DNA of 64,000 nt from Azolla caroliniana (Eukaryota; Polypodiophyta). The notes beneath the pieces are model-generated. The model was not told where the DNA came from and searched no databases. It saw only the letters and a program-made list of their open reading frames with translations. Below are positions 41,865 through 56,400 of this stretch, piece after piece. The translations under genes and the position numbers were made by a program. Location: assembly GCA_043228905.1 (NCBI GenBank), contig JBHGNT010000002.1, forward strand, positions 18,104,001 through 18,168,000, read 5' to 3'. The stretch's first letter is position 1, and the number at the start of each line of letters is the position of its first letter.

Positions 41865-44800
41865 GTATCTCCTTCCATCCATCAGGCCATCCCATCCCAT
41901 CCCATCCATTCTTTCGTGCCGTATTATTAGTCACGATTTTGCTTGCCTCTTTTTTCTCAGCCGTTTGGAAGATATCATTCAGATTTACCGCACTCACAGC
42001 CAGCATGATTTACCGCTCTCTATGGACTCCACCCAGCTGCCTTCCCCAGCTTTTCATCCTGTGAGTCCCTTGCCATTAATTTGAATATTGAAAATTTGGC
42101 TTCTCTTCTTGCTTTCTGGAATTATTTGTGTTTTATCTAGCAATTATTGCCAGCCTTGCTTTATTTTATGCTCATTTGCAGACATCATATTGTTTAATAT
42201 GGAAATATATATTAAGTAATGAGCAATTCGCCAGCGTTGCATAATTCAGCTGGGCCGTCATCCACTGTATGTTTTGAGTTTGGACCATCCATTTGCCTTT
42301 GAGTGGCAAGTGTTTGTCTTGTTACTTTGGATCTTCCTATCTTTATAGGAAAACCCTTAATAAGCTCCCTTGATTAGTATGGAATAGGTCCTGTGATCCA
42401 GCTGCTCAGCTACGTACTTTATATGCGAGCAGCATATGAAAATATTACATTAAGAAATTTTTGGATACAAAATTGGGCCCAAATTAGGCCTTCTAAGAAA
42501 AGCCATATCGTTATCTCTTAGAGTGAACTTTATCCATTTGAGGGATGGTTTTTGTTAATGGGTTTTAAGTAAATGTCATGTGTTATTCAAAAAGGTCTAC
42601 CATGAAATTCTCCCACTTTCTTATTGGTAAGGGAGAATCATCAGGATTTGTTCCAAGATCTTAACAGGCCAAAGATTAGATCCAAATTTTCCTGATATAT
42701 TTAGTCCTGACCTTCATTTGAGAAGCTTGAGATATTGTGCCATTTGGAATATGCTTTAGCCTTGAATCCCATGTTGATTAGGGTTTGTTCCAAAAACGTT
42801 GTCGGACAAAATGTGTGTCCAAGCAGATGTTTTGAACCAGGAGAGCCTAGAGTGTGAGAAGGAACGGAAGAAGAAGAGAAGGAAGACACAAAGCCAATCC
42901 ACCAAACGAGCAAATCCCAAACCGTGAGCAACAACTTTTCGCAGACACCACTAAACTCAATAGCAAGCTCCTCTGGACAAGCTTTCCAATGAGCTATAGG
43001 ACTGCCTGCACAACCAACCCTAAAATGGAAAAGAAGGAAGTACGGGAACAGATAATCTGTCTTCCAGAAAAACATTTCCCACGATCTGCTAAAAGTTTCC
43101 CAACATTACCATACGTTCAAATCACATCTTCCACCAAAAATTTCGGAACAGTCGATGTAGACTTGTTTCGGAGTGGCCTTCCTTCCAACTGATTGGACAA
43201 ATCTTCACAAGCAAGAACCAGGTACTTCATCTGATTCTGACATTGGGGTCATTTTGGAATATATTTTATATAATATGCTAGGGAAAACCTCCATTCAAGC
43301 ACATCCTATTGTTCTCTCTACGTCCTTTATGTCATCGTTTTGATATTCATGCACTCCTATACAATGGCATGGTGGTTGGTTGTGTTTTATTAATTCCTAC
43401 CTTTCCATTATTGGAATGGCATCAGTTTGGAGGATATATTGGCAACGTGCTTTCTTTACAGGATAGATTTAAATAGCATTATGCACTAAGATATGTCATT
43501 AACCACTGCTAAGACATGTCATTGAAATGATGTTGAAACCATATTAGCAGGCTATAGCTAGAATAGTCAACTCTGCACTCATCATGACGTTAAAAACATA
43601 GAAACTAGGTACTATGTTGTCGTCATAAGGCTATGCCCATTATAATATAGATTATGATAATCTAATAGAATCTCCTAAAGTATCTGCAAAATCTGCAAAG
43701 TTCGAGGGCATCAGCTTGGGGGATATGTTTGCGACATGCCTTTCAAGATTTTGGTTTCAATAGCATTAAGGACCACCTTTAAAGGCTAATTTTTGTCTCT
43801 TTAGGAGTCAAAAAAGTGTGAAATGGATTATTTTGGTTCTTGGAACAAATCCGTAATGGTTAGCTGGGGTATGTGGCCATTTAGGAACTTAACGAATTTA
43901 GCTATGTAAAGAACTTTCACAAGCTACCCCTTTGAGATGGCATCATGTTGAACTGTGTCAAATGTAGTAGAATAACCGGTAAACCATGAAAATCACCCAT
44001 TAAATTTGTTGCATATGTCTATGCTCGTAACAATACTAAATAATTATTATTATTATTATTATTATAATATTGATAATATAATAGGATCTCGACTTTTCCT
44101 AGCCTTAAAACCATGAAAATTAGGCTTTAAATTTGGTGCAGAAGGCTCTGCTGATAACAATAATAAATCATAATAATGTAATAGGATGTGCTCAAGTTTC
44201 CGGCAATAAGACATTTTACTCTAGTAGTTTGTATATCGCATTGAATTTGATTTAGCCATATTATTGCATATTCTAGACTTATGTCAGCCATCTCTCAATC
44301 TTGATGTTAATGTTTAGATTATGAAAACGCGTTCTGAAGTATGGCACTAAAATTTTATAAGAGTAACACATATATTGCGCAACATTGCAGAGAAAATAAT
44401 GTTTTGATATTCCCATTAACGACGTTCAAAACATTGTCCAAAAAAGGAGAAAATATCAAGGATTTATCCGTTAAGGCACACATCAACATAAGATATTAGC
44501 AAAATGTATGAGAAGTAAATATTCATAGTGTGTTGATAATTGTGCTTCAAAATTGATATTTGCATCTCTTCAAGTTGCACAACAAAAATGTTATTCGTCT
44601 TGAAAACTGCCCATTCTATTGTATTGAGCATTGTAGTTTAAACTGGTTCTGCCATTAATATAGGTGATTGGGCTTTAGCAAAAACTTGAGGGTTACAAAA
44701 GATATTCAAGAAAGGAATATAATCTTGACAAAAATATACTAATAAGCTATATGTAAACCTCATAGAGTATTTTAGCTCCTTCCCTAATGGTTCTTGATCT

Positions 44801-47380
44801 TCATTTCCATATCCCCACTTCGACACTTGCATATTCAGTCATATGTTTTCTTTCATTAATCACCCTTCCATGCTAAATAGCCTTGTCAGATATCAGGGGC
44901 ATCAATGTCTTCAAATGCAACTTGAAAAATCTATTTTTCTCTGATCATATGTGCTCCTACCTCATCTGCCAAAATGGTTACAATGTTAGGCATGATCATG
45001 ATCACAATCTTGATGACACCAACACCCCTTAAGATTAGAATTATGTCTTCATTTTTTAAGATTTTCCAATTACGCTATCTTTTAAACCATGGCCATCTGT
45101 TTTTACTCTAGTTGAGTTGTAAGATGCCCGTAGAGAGAGTAAAACTTGTGAATTACCCAATTTTTTCCATATACTCTTAATGCAAAGAAATATAGAATAT
45201 GATTTGTACACGCATGCAAAATTATTTTTGTATATTGCATGTGTGTCTCACGATTATTTGCCAGTTATATACAATCGTGTGTGACACGCGTTGATTGCTT
45301 GAATGTAGGTTGGTGTTACATGTTCCGCATGAGATTGATTTATGGAAATGGAACTATTAGTTTACACATTGAGAAATTACCAATTAAATTAGTACATGAA
45401 CTCACTACATGCTAGAAACACTCCTAAGTAGGATTTTAATTCTAAAATCCGAGCTACATATCAAGGCATTAACATTTGAACTGCTAGTTGTAACAACTCA
45501 TTGTAAGTTGGAATGATCCCCATCTATTAAGGCCAGATATCTATTAGTGTAAATATCAAGCTTGGCGGGATTAATATCTTAAAATTTCATGAACGTTGAA
45601 TAAGAAGAGGTTGTGTGTGGACTACTGGATAAGAGCAGATCAGAGGATGAGGATGAGATAGGGCAAATAGGGTGGGGTTTACCATGAAGAAAAGAGGAGG
45701 ATGGGAGGATTTAGAGATGATGTACTAATGGATGAGCCGAGTCAGCCAAGTGGGCAGAACGAAGGTGCAATTAGTTGCCTATCCACAGCATAGGGTTGAG
45801 TAAGAGAAACCAAAAGGAAGCGGAAGTGCAAACTATGGGATGAGAGTGGATTTGGAGTATAAGGATAAGAGAGGATTGGAATGAGGAATAGGAATGCAAA
45901 CTATGGGAATAGGAATAATTGGAAAAGTAACCTAATTCCGATTTGAAAATTGTCATTTTCTTATTTGGTTTCCCTAGTTCTTGCAGCAACCAACCTTCTC
46001 ATTCTCATTATGAAAATTATGGTTCAAGTTTCTCCGAATTTGGATCTCTACTCTCCTTCATGTCTCAAATTTATCATGGCGAAGGGTAGAAGTTGAATAT
46101 GGAAGGAAATAGATGAGACTGTAACCTTGTTTAATGAAAATGATAGCAATGGTGATTTTGCATTTGCGACTAACTTAAATGATGTGAGGCTGTAATCTTG
46201 TTTAGTGAAAATGATAGCAATTCTGATTTTGCAACAGCTATTTTACTTTTTCAACTAACTTAAATGGATGAGACGAACATTTTTTAGTGAAAATGATAAC
46301 AAAGGTGATTTTGCACTTAAATGGATGAGATTGTCACCTTTTTTATTGAAAATGGGAGCAAGCGTGATTTTGGATTTGCAACTAAATTAAAGGAGATTTA
46401 TAATTATGATGTTATTATGTGCGAGTCTTTATTCGATTATGAATGAATTCAACAGCTATCCACGCTAAAGCTAGAGACATTCTAGGATTTTGGGATGTTC
46501 TAATTGGATTTTTGATATTGAAAAATTACATCCATGTGACAAACTCTGTGATTTTCTTGCTAATCCAATATATTGAATATCAATATTTGGAATACGGATA
46601 TGCCATTTAATGTATCCAACCATACGCATGGGAAAGCAATGAAGTGATATAGTATGCTGTACATCATTTATGTGCTTCAATTTGCACGCAGACATGGAGA
46701 AAGCAATGGAATAGATGGATTCAATTCCTTTTCATGCAGCGGAGAGGTTTCTGACGTGTCAAGAAGTGGAATGTCAAACCTTGTTATGGAAACCCCTGCA
46801 AAACCAAGCTTTTGTTTTCTTGTCCTCAAATTCGACTGCTCTCGCACTGTGGTATAAAAGCCTATGCATTCAAAGGGATTTCTATTATATTAAAGTCCGA
46901 TTCCAATGTTCATGCTTTATATTATGCCAATCTCTCACACTATGATATAAAAGTCTACCCATTGAAAGGATTTCTATTGTATGCAAATCCAATTAATAAT
47001 GACCAAGAACATGATTCCTATGTCCAATGTTCATGATTTATATTATGCCAATCTTAGATATCAATGATATCTCTAATAACAATCTTCAGCAGGTTGAGTA
47101 CTAGCTCTTTGTGTGAAATGAATAGTATTATCTGATTGTTATGGACCACCAGCTTTGCTTGCAAGCTGTTTGCGATCTCAATTCTCAAGACCGCATGAGA
47201 GTGTCTGAGAAATAGAGCCTAAAGTACGGGTGGAACGTACCATAAATACTTCGTTTTGAGAACCTATTGGAATCTTCTAGAAATCTATTATTGAAAAGTT
47301 TGTTGTTTGGTATTTCCTTCAATTAATCCAAACTTATCCATATATATATATATATATATATATTATATTTATGTATAATA

Positions 47381-47416
<36 letters not shown>

Positions 47417-50400
47417 TATTATTGTTATATTTTATTCCCATCTCTAGCTAATAAACCATAAGGATGAGTCTACATCATGTAAAGCGAAAGTATTGAATAT
47501 CTGAGGTCATAGATGCCATCAAACTTGTCCTAGTAGTTGCTGAAGTTTATGAAAAAGCAAAGTAGCATCCTATCAATTGGTGCCACGGTTTTGCTTGGCT
47601 CTCATGACTAAACGTTACTCTAGCTTGTTATTTAGGCATTCAAACACCTGCAAATTACAGTATGTCGTCTGTACTCAATTTGAGTGTGGTCATCGACTCT
47701 TAGTACAATGGTACTCGCAATCAGTGGTGTATATCTACGTCTTTTGAATGTCATATATTTGCAAAGCACGTCATGTGCATAAAAAAGGTGACCAAATCAT
47801 ATGCTACCACCAATATTTTGAACGAAGAATATAGGCAGTTTATAATGTAGTTATCTCATAGATTTGCTGGCAATCCGTATTCAAGCAACAATGAAACATC
47901 AAATGAGCAGGAGAATGTTGTATTTGGTACCATCAATCCTGAATTAAATGCCCATGTTCCTTTCTTCTGGATACTATACATCAAAAATCAACATCATTAA
48001 CAGAATCCTTAAGTACGTACCATTCAAGAAAGATCGCAAGACCAGCTTAAGCTAATATGAGACCAAGATTTAATTCTATTGTGGATATTTATGACAAGCA
48101 GAGATTCATGACACCTCATAAAATTTTAAACGCCTTTATATTTGTTCTGTTCTATATCTTATGGAGAACATACATTCCACTACCCCTGCAAATGGAGCCA
48201 AAGTTTTATATTAAATATGCAATGCATCCAACATTGGGTCCTCGATTTTAAGTGATTACTTGACATGATATTTTGAGCATATGCAATATTTGTTGGTGTG
48301 CTCTCTCATTCGCTCTACACCGTTGCCTCTCTACTTTCTCATGTCTGTTTTCTGCATCTTTGTTTTATTGATGTCTAGCATATGCACATGCTACATGCTA
48401 TAACATATTAACGTTCTATATATTCACAAAGAGCATGATAATGTTTTTTGCCACTAAGTCTATTATGTTCATAAAGGTGACCGTGGATAATTTGAGCAAA
48501 TGCAATATTTGTTCGTGTGCTCTCTCATTCGCTCTACACCGTTGCCTCTCTACTTTCTCATGTCTGTTTTCTGCATCTTTGTTTTATTGATGTCTTGCAT
48601 ATGCACATGCTGGATGCTATAGCATATTAACGTTCTATATATTCACAAAGAGCATGATAATGTTTTTTGCCACTAAGTCTATTATGTTCATAAAGGTGAC
48701 CGTGGATAATTTGAGTCAGGAGGTAATGACATTACGAAATGAGGTGGAGAGGCTTCAACAAGAGCAAAGGTATTACATGTCTCTAGAGGCCGGCTCTTAA
48801 TGTTTTTGAGCATTACATTTTTTACCATGAACACTTCATTAAAACCATTATGATGGTCATCACTCTCATGAAATTGGTGGGCATATTTACTCCCAATGTT
48901 TTCAATGGTGTTTATGTGGGTTGTTACCTCACACTTGGAAATCTACCATCAATAACATATGTACTACATAGCTAAATATATCTTTTGAATATTTCTATTC
49001 ATAAAGCAAATATATCAACCCTTTGTTCATTTTCATTTTCATAATAATTTATTGGGATTTTTTACGTCACATTTACATGTCCTACAAATAGATATAATGT
49101 AGTACAGAAAAAGAAGTGTCTGTGTATGTATACAGAATCTGGACCGGAGATATGGAGGCACTACGAAAGCTGTCATTTGAACATCTTAACAAGTTGGAGA
49201 AGGAAGTAGAAAAAGGATTGAAAACAGTCCATCACATTAAGGTAAGATGTGTACTCAATCTAATGATTATATGTTGTTAACTTTCACAGTAAAGTTAAGT
49301 GGAGCGTTATCCAATAACGCATACATTCGTTGAAAATATGGGAAGATTGCCTAAGCAGATTCTTGGCAATGAAGCAATGAACCAAAGAGCCAAAAAGAAA
49401 GTGTTTCACGAAATGATTTTAGATGATTACAATTAGGGTTTCTCAAAGGCGAGTTATGCGCCCTTTGATCATGAATGAGAAAAACAAATATAAGGCCATG
49501 AATGTAGTTAACGGACAAATATTTAATTCCTTCTATAGTCATCCCATGTATAATAGGCATTGTCTAAATTGTTAGCCCATGTACCATGATAAATATCTAT
49601 TGCTCACACGTGCAGTTGTACGTGCTTGTTCACACCCAACGCTACATCTCAAGTGTTTTATCAATACCAATCACATCATCTGTTCAATGAGGAAACTACT
49701 TCATCATTTATATAGCAAAATCTTGAATCATTCATTCTTTGAGCACCAATAACATCTGTTATTGACTAACATATAATACAATTGTTGCACTTCCAGATTG
49801 TACTTCGTTGTTATTCTATCCCACTTAAACCTTTTTGTTGTCCTCTTTATCAACTAGGGTCCTGAAGCCTCTGTGAAAAGATCAAGATTTCTCTTTCATA
49901 AAAAGCTCTAGCTTAATCGAAATTGTTGTACTTGGATAGGTTTTCCCCATGGTCAATCTTGACACACTTGTATTGTGAGAAACTTGTGAATGTTGTGAGC
50001 GAGGGCACGGGGGTCCCATGTGCGTGCTTTTGTGATTTGATACCCCATCAAATTCTTTTCATCGAAGTTTGGGCGCTTACTCTGGTAACATTCTCAAACC
50101 CGATAATGACCTCCCTCTCTCTCTCTCATAATATAGCTCTACTAAAAATAGATTTTCCCTTTTTAAATCCACCAGTGATTTTATGATAACCTTCTTACCC
50201 TTATCTAGTTTTCATGGGTGCCTAGTTTGAGAAAAAACGCATTGAACATTTCTTTCTTTCCACATGTTCTCTTGTCGTCACTATGTAGAACTCTTTCATC
50301 CTTTTCCTATTTGTGTATAGATGGCATCAGACCCTTCAATAGAATCAAATGACTGCCTTGGCTGACTCTTTCATCATAGTTCTAGTTCCAAACTCAAAGA

Positions 50401-53400
50401 TAAAGCGAAAACTTTGCCGGTTGCTAATCTAGTGATAATTCAAGTTATTAGAAATTGCATGCCCGGTGCCGATAGATCATTGCTATCCATCGTCCGAAGA
50501 GAGGAGAGCCTCGACAACTATTCGTCCACCAGAATTAGAAGTCAAAGACCCCAGCTGCTTGCTGCTTTCGTTGAGATTCAGATAGTCTTTTAGGCTTGCT
50601 AAATGGTTCATTTGCTATTTCTACATAAATAGAAAGGAAATAAACCGTTTTCACCTTCTTTAGGGATGGTTGGCTCTTAGTGTTTGAGCTGTCGTTCATT
50701 GATATCTCAATTTGTCCTCTTTTCTTTTGCCTATAGTGCTTAGTTTGACGTGATCTATGAATAGTGATGAAGGTTGACCTCGTTTTCTTCTCCTGTTCCA
50801 ATCACCATGTCATAACATTTACTCCTACCATACCAGCACATTCTCTGGTATGTACCAAAATTGCTGGCATGGGCAATTTCGACAATTAAATTACTCTTCA
50901 TCCGTTGGCATCCCCCCCTTAATCTTTGTCTCTATCAAGATCCTCTATTTCGTGATGTGCATATTTCTGCTTGTAGAAAAACTTAATCCTTTTTCCTCAC
51001 TATCAGTACTGAAAATGTTGTCCAATTAAGCTCAGTGTATATTACCATGTATGACCCAAACCATGGCTTCAAGAACTTCCATGTCAAGTTGTGTTCGTTG
51101 TTGAAGCTATTGTCAAATCTTCATTCCAAAGTGTTCAGTACTCATGTCCTTGTCCCATGGTACAATCGCCTCTGAGATAATCATAGTTGTAGAATACTTG
51201 GGATGCAATACACATAGAGTACGTATACGAAGTATTCTATCTTTGTTTTAAATACTTAGAATACCTATTCTATATTAAGTACATAAAAGACATGTAGAAT
51301 ATGTGTAAAATATGTTAAATACGTCTTCAAATTTTAAATTTAAAAAAATTAATTAATTTCTTTAACTTTTTGGACACGTTAAATACGTAGAATACTCAAA
51401 TAACGTGAAATATTTTAAAATGGAAGTTCTAAAACGTAGAATAGATGTAGAATACTTCAGAGTATTATAAACATAAAATGCATGTTTTTAACAAGTGTGG
51501 ATATGATTGACTGTCAAGTGTCCACTACATGCTTTTATTCATCCCGGTAGATCATGTATCCAATCACTGGTACTAAGGGTGGTTTTGTCAAACCACAAGA
51601 TGCAAGGTAGTAGTCATGACCATTCACCTCTACTTCCTTCACAAGTATTAATGATAGGACCATGCCCTTGTCAAACCGTGTTGTTAGCCATGGGAGAGTT
51701 TGAGACCAAGTCATGAGAAGAGGTCCTTTGCTTTGTGAGAATCCAACTGGCCATTCTGAGGCATGATTTTAACTACACATCTGTGTTGATAGATAACATC
51801 TTGTAGCATCTTTTCCATGGCATAATGCTACTTAGAATCTTTGTGTTTTATGAGCTCATCTACGCTATGCACCTTTATGAAAGAACATCCCAAGATCATG
51901 CTGAGATTAGGAAGGTAGTCTTTCTTGATGATGATTACCTCTTTGCTGATAAGATAACTGTTGAAATGCCTGGACCAACAGCACAGTTCTGTCTCAGCAG
52001 TTCTTCCAACCAAGTTCCCCACAACTCTATTTGTTGTAGCTCCTCTACTTCTCACTAAAAAATGCTTTTTCCTCAAACCTGTTTGCACAGTGACTCCATC
52101 TTCACTCTCTTGATTAAACACCCAACGAATTGGTGTTTACCATCACAAAGATGGAAATTTCATCGACATAGTTGGCTTTCCATAGTAATGTTGGTGCTTC
52201 AAGGAATGCCCTATTCTATCTCAACATAAACCATCTGTTCTCTTCTTCCCATTTAATCTTTATCCCCTTCTTTAATAATTCATTCGCGCGTTTGGCAACA
52301 TGGGCATAGTAATGTGGGATCAAGATGTGATCAAATGCACTTGGTTGGAAGAACTGCCTCACTTCTGTTTTAGTTCACACAACTCTTTCATCGTGCACAT
52401 GAAACTTTCTTCTCGAAAGAGAGCTTCCGCCCACAAAAATGTCTTATCACTAGTCTTGAATCCGAATATTTCATTGTAGAACATCAACTATGCATCCATA
52501 GTCACCAATGTGACTAGACATCCTTCTAGTCCTCCAAGCATGGGGGTGTCAAGGATACAGTCTTTCAGCACCTTATTCATTGCAGTCATGATGTGGGATA
52601 TACAAATGGTGGCACCTTGACATCATCTTTACAAGGTTGATAGGAGTTTATAGCATGATGAATATATGTCTACTGTCCATGTTTGGTTGAAATTTCTCAT
52701 AACTCAATCGAGCAGAGTAACCTCCCCATTAAAGTTTTGGCCAATATCATCAGCACTTGGCCTGATTCAGGCATTGCAAATTGTTATTTTGTTGATGGTT
52801 TGAAGGTCTTGAGTAAAATATAGAGGTTCATACATTTTCAATACAATATATATTCTAGCAACATTTTAGAGTCCATGGAACATGCAGCACTAGGAATATC
52901 ATGATTAGCACTATAAATGTACAATTGGCACACTCTAGTTCTTGCATGGAGTCGGGGAAAGTCTTCTTATGTATTTCGAGCATTTCACTAACTTTGACTC
53001 CTCTTCGGACAATAGGAACCTAGCCCCACCAAATTACGTTTCTCTTGTGACTTGATGGTGTAGGTTTGCCTAATGCCCTTCAGGTCCGTAAGGCTTGGAT
53101 CAATCTCTTCTTTGTTGATACATCTTTTCGCTAAGGAAAAACCATTGGCTTCATCTTTTTATTCACTATCTTAGATTTTGTTTGGAATTCAACCTTGTCT
53201 ACTGTAATACTTTTATCGTATTCTTTGATGGCAATGTATATAGCAAAAGACTAAATTGGAATTACCCTTGTCTTCGGAGTGCTTGACCTAGCAACACACT
53301 CCATTTCCCCTATTGTGACATAAAACAAGACTTCCTGCATGGCCCCATTTTTTCTATCTTTTTCAGGTATTTGATATATATATATATCATATCCTTTTCT

Positions 53401-56400
53401 TCTCTCTTTTGTTAATCACATTAAACTAGCATGTGCGAGGCAAATCTTCTTATTATTGGGATGGAAAGTTTTATTGCCAATATTTATGGACTTATCGTGC
53501 CTTAAGACTGTTGTTATTCCACATCCCAACAGCCTACCTTAAAGATTCCCCATTTCTTTGGGATTGAGATTATCCCTATTTGGCTCATTGTTTTACTTGC
53601 ATGCATTGTCGAGCCATTATCCAATGGTTTCACCTCCATTTTGGTTGCCATAATATAGGGTTCTTTGAGGATAATCTACTGAAATGTTGGAACTTCGATG
53701 AATAATTGTTGGCCTTCCAAGGACCTCTTCTCTCGATATTCGCTCTACAACATGAACAACTCCTCTCTTCTAGGGTTGGAGATCTACCAGTTGATCCCTC
53801 TTTTCCATTAACCTCGAAAAAGCCAATACTTGGATAACGCAAATGATTATCAAAAGTATAGATGGAAATATTGACTCTTGTTATGACCTAATATATAACT
53901 TTTATCCACTGAAGGTCACATTGTTAAAAATTGATTGGACCTTGTTGCCATAAATAAAAAGGTAGTCACCAACTTGAGCAAGATAAAAAAGTGGTAGAGG
54001 TCATAAAAATAGGATCAACCCAAAATCTTTGGGTTCTCTCCCTTTTGTTTAATTTGTATGATTACTAACTAATTGTGTTGAAGAGCTCTTGATTAGGTAT
54101 TTAAGAGGTTGGGTATACTTTTGGTTGGGAGTTTAGAGTTTCTTTATTGTACTTCTTGTGGGTTATGATTCTGCAATCAGTGATCCTAGGGAGCAATGTT
54201 TGACATGATGTAATTGGGCACTCAACCTAGTTAGGTATCATTAATTTGTGTAACCCATGACTACTTTATTCTTCATAATCATGGAAATCTGTCACTGTTT
54301 CCTCCAATTAATATACTTAGATCTTTTTAATTCACCTAAATTTTGATTAAGCTTCCTAGATTCTCTACTTTAATCCGTAAATTGGGGTTTATTTGCCTCT
54401 TGCATAAAGGCCCAACGCAAGAGAAGTTCTCATAGAGACTGTAGTAGAGAATACATGTTTTCTTGTCGAACCTACAAAGACAATTCTAAGTTAAAGGCTA
54501 TGTGAGCATCTTGCCAACCCACCCCACTCATGAGTGCATTACTTGACATTTGCAATTGTTTTCTGGTTACTTGCTGCTCTCAAAACGCTCAACACAGGAG
54601 AAGCTCTCGTAAACGCTATTCATAGTGAACATGCATGTCCTCTCATGAAACCTACAAAGTCGTTTTATTGTGAAGGCTTGACTGAGTCTCCTTGATACCG
54701 GACCTACTTGCTTCTTGATCATCATAGGCTTCACTCCGAGCTGAGGGTTCACACTGCATCTCACGCTGCCCTTTACACCTAATAAAATTTGCATAAGCAC
54801 TAAACCACATCACACTCCGCCATAGTCCACAGAGTTGAGCCTAGGGTTCACACTACATCTCACTCCGCCCTTTACACCTAATAAAACCTGCATAAGCACA
54901 AAATCACATCACACTCCGCCTAAGTCCACAATATTGAGCCTAGGGTTCACACTGCATCTCACTTTGCCCTTTACACCTAATAAAACCGGCATAAGCATTA
55001 CAACCCCACTCCAAACACAAAATCACGCACATAAATACTAGCGCATTTATGCACGATGCACTCACATAATTATATATAAAAGCATATATACATAGAAGTG
55101 TGCACTATTTTCTGAAACAAACTTGCATATAGACATCTATCTATGCAAATACAAATTTGAATATACATTCATATTATTTGCCATTCACAATTGTGCACAT
55201 GCATAAAATTATAATTTACACATTCAGAAATAGAAGCTCCAAACATACCTTATACACATAACATTTTCTTGTTTACTTGTACACAATCCCAACGATACAT
55301 ATAGTACTTTTGATATATATTCTAATACACTCAAACAGAACCTATAAGCATATTCGTATTTTTACTCATACATAGTCAAAACTACACATGTTACTTCGTA
55401 TACATACATAAGCACATGCATACAACCACCCAAACTAGGATAAGTGTACACACATATTTGCATCTTCTGAGGCATATTGCACACTTCTGAGGCATATTGC
55501 ATCTTCTGAGGCATAAGTGTACTCGCCTAGTATACAAGCATTCATAAAAACATTAATTCAGACACTGATCTACACTTCTACATACAATTTTCATGAATAT
55601 GGCACTCTCACAAATATTGAGAGAGGAGAGGAAATTATTAGCATGATCTTGTGCGTCTTCTATGTTCCAATTCGACTAAGATTTTGAAGACATAATCCAC
55701 TGCCTTTGCTTCCTTGGTTTAGAAGGTCATTGGTCCCGATCACGCATCACACGTGACAACATTATCACATTATGACTGATTTTTTTGTGCTTTCGTAGAC
55801 GACGTATATAAACTTTCTAAATAATTCCATACTTCTTTAGAAGTTTTTAACTCCTGAATATGACCAATCATTGAATTTGAATTATATTTTGTGACAAAAC
55901 AAAAATTACCATGTTATCTTTCTCATTGCATTGCCTGAAAGCTTCATGTTGTTTATCAGTTGCTCCTCGGGTTGCCTCAAGCTTGACCCTTGATACCATT
56001 ATATTTCCCCTAAATTTATCTCTGAAACAAACTTCTTTAGTTTCACTGAATCAAGAATGTTTGTAAACATATCAACAATTTGTTCACTTGTTCTAACATG
56101 CATTAACGTTACTTCTTTTGCCATCACTTTTTGTCGAACATAATGATAATGTACTTCTATATGTTTTGTACGAGCATGAAACGTTGGATTTTTTGCTAAC
56201 TAGATCGTTGACATACTATCTGAACATAAAGTAAAATCGTTAGAACTTTAACTATAAATCTTCCAATAGCTTCTTCAACCACATCACTTCATTTCAAATC
56301 GGTAAATGCATATAGCAACAAGTTTTCCTTCTGTCACATTCACAAACAAAGGACTATCATCTGATTATTTTAACATTTTGCATCAAATATACCACCAATC

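Larger units (their letters stand above)
42061..48272 (+). other. Intron 2, main part, AT-rich
   Basis: No conserved gene. It contains a short ATT microsatellite near 44041-44064, a degenerate array at 46090-46400 and another at 46830-47060, and a TA/TATG microsatellite at 47340-47420. Short open frames around 42700-43190 have no recognisable content. Confidence 0.6.

Noticed and set aside
42701-43192. Open frames on both strands in intron 2
   Set aside because: No domain, no conserved composition, and they lie within an intron defined by good splice sites.
48477-48696. Using the upstream acceptor as the real start of exon 3
   Set aside because: The frame runs into repeat sequence with no matching donor, whereas the second acceptor gives a phase-consistent K-box exon.
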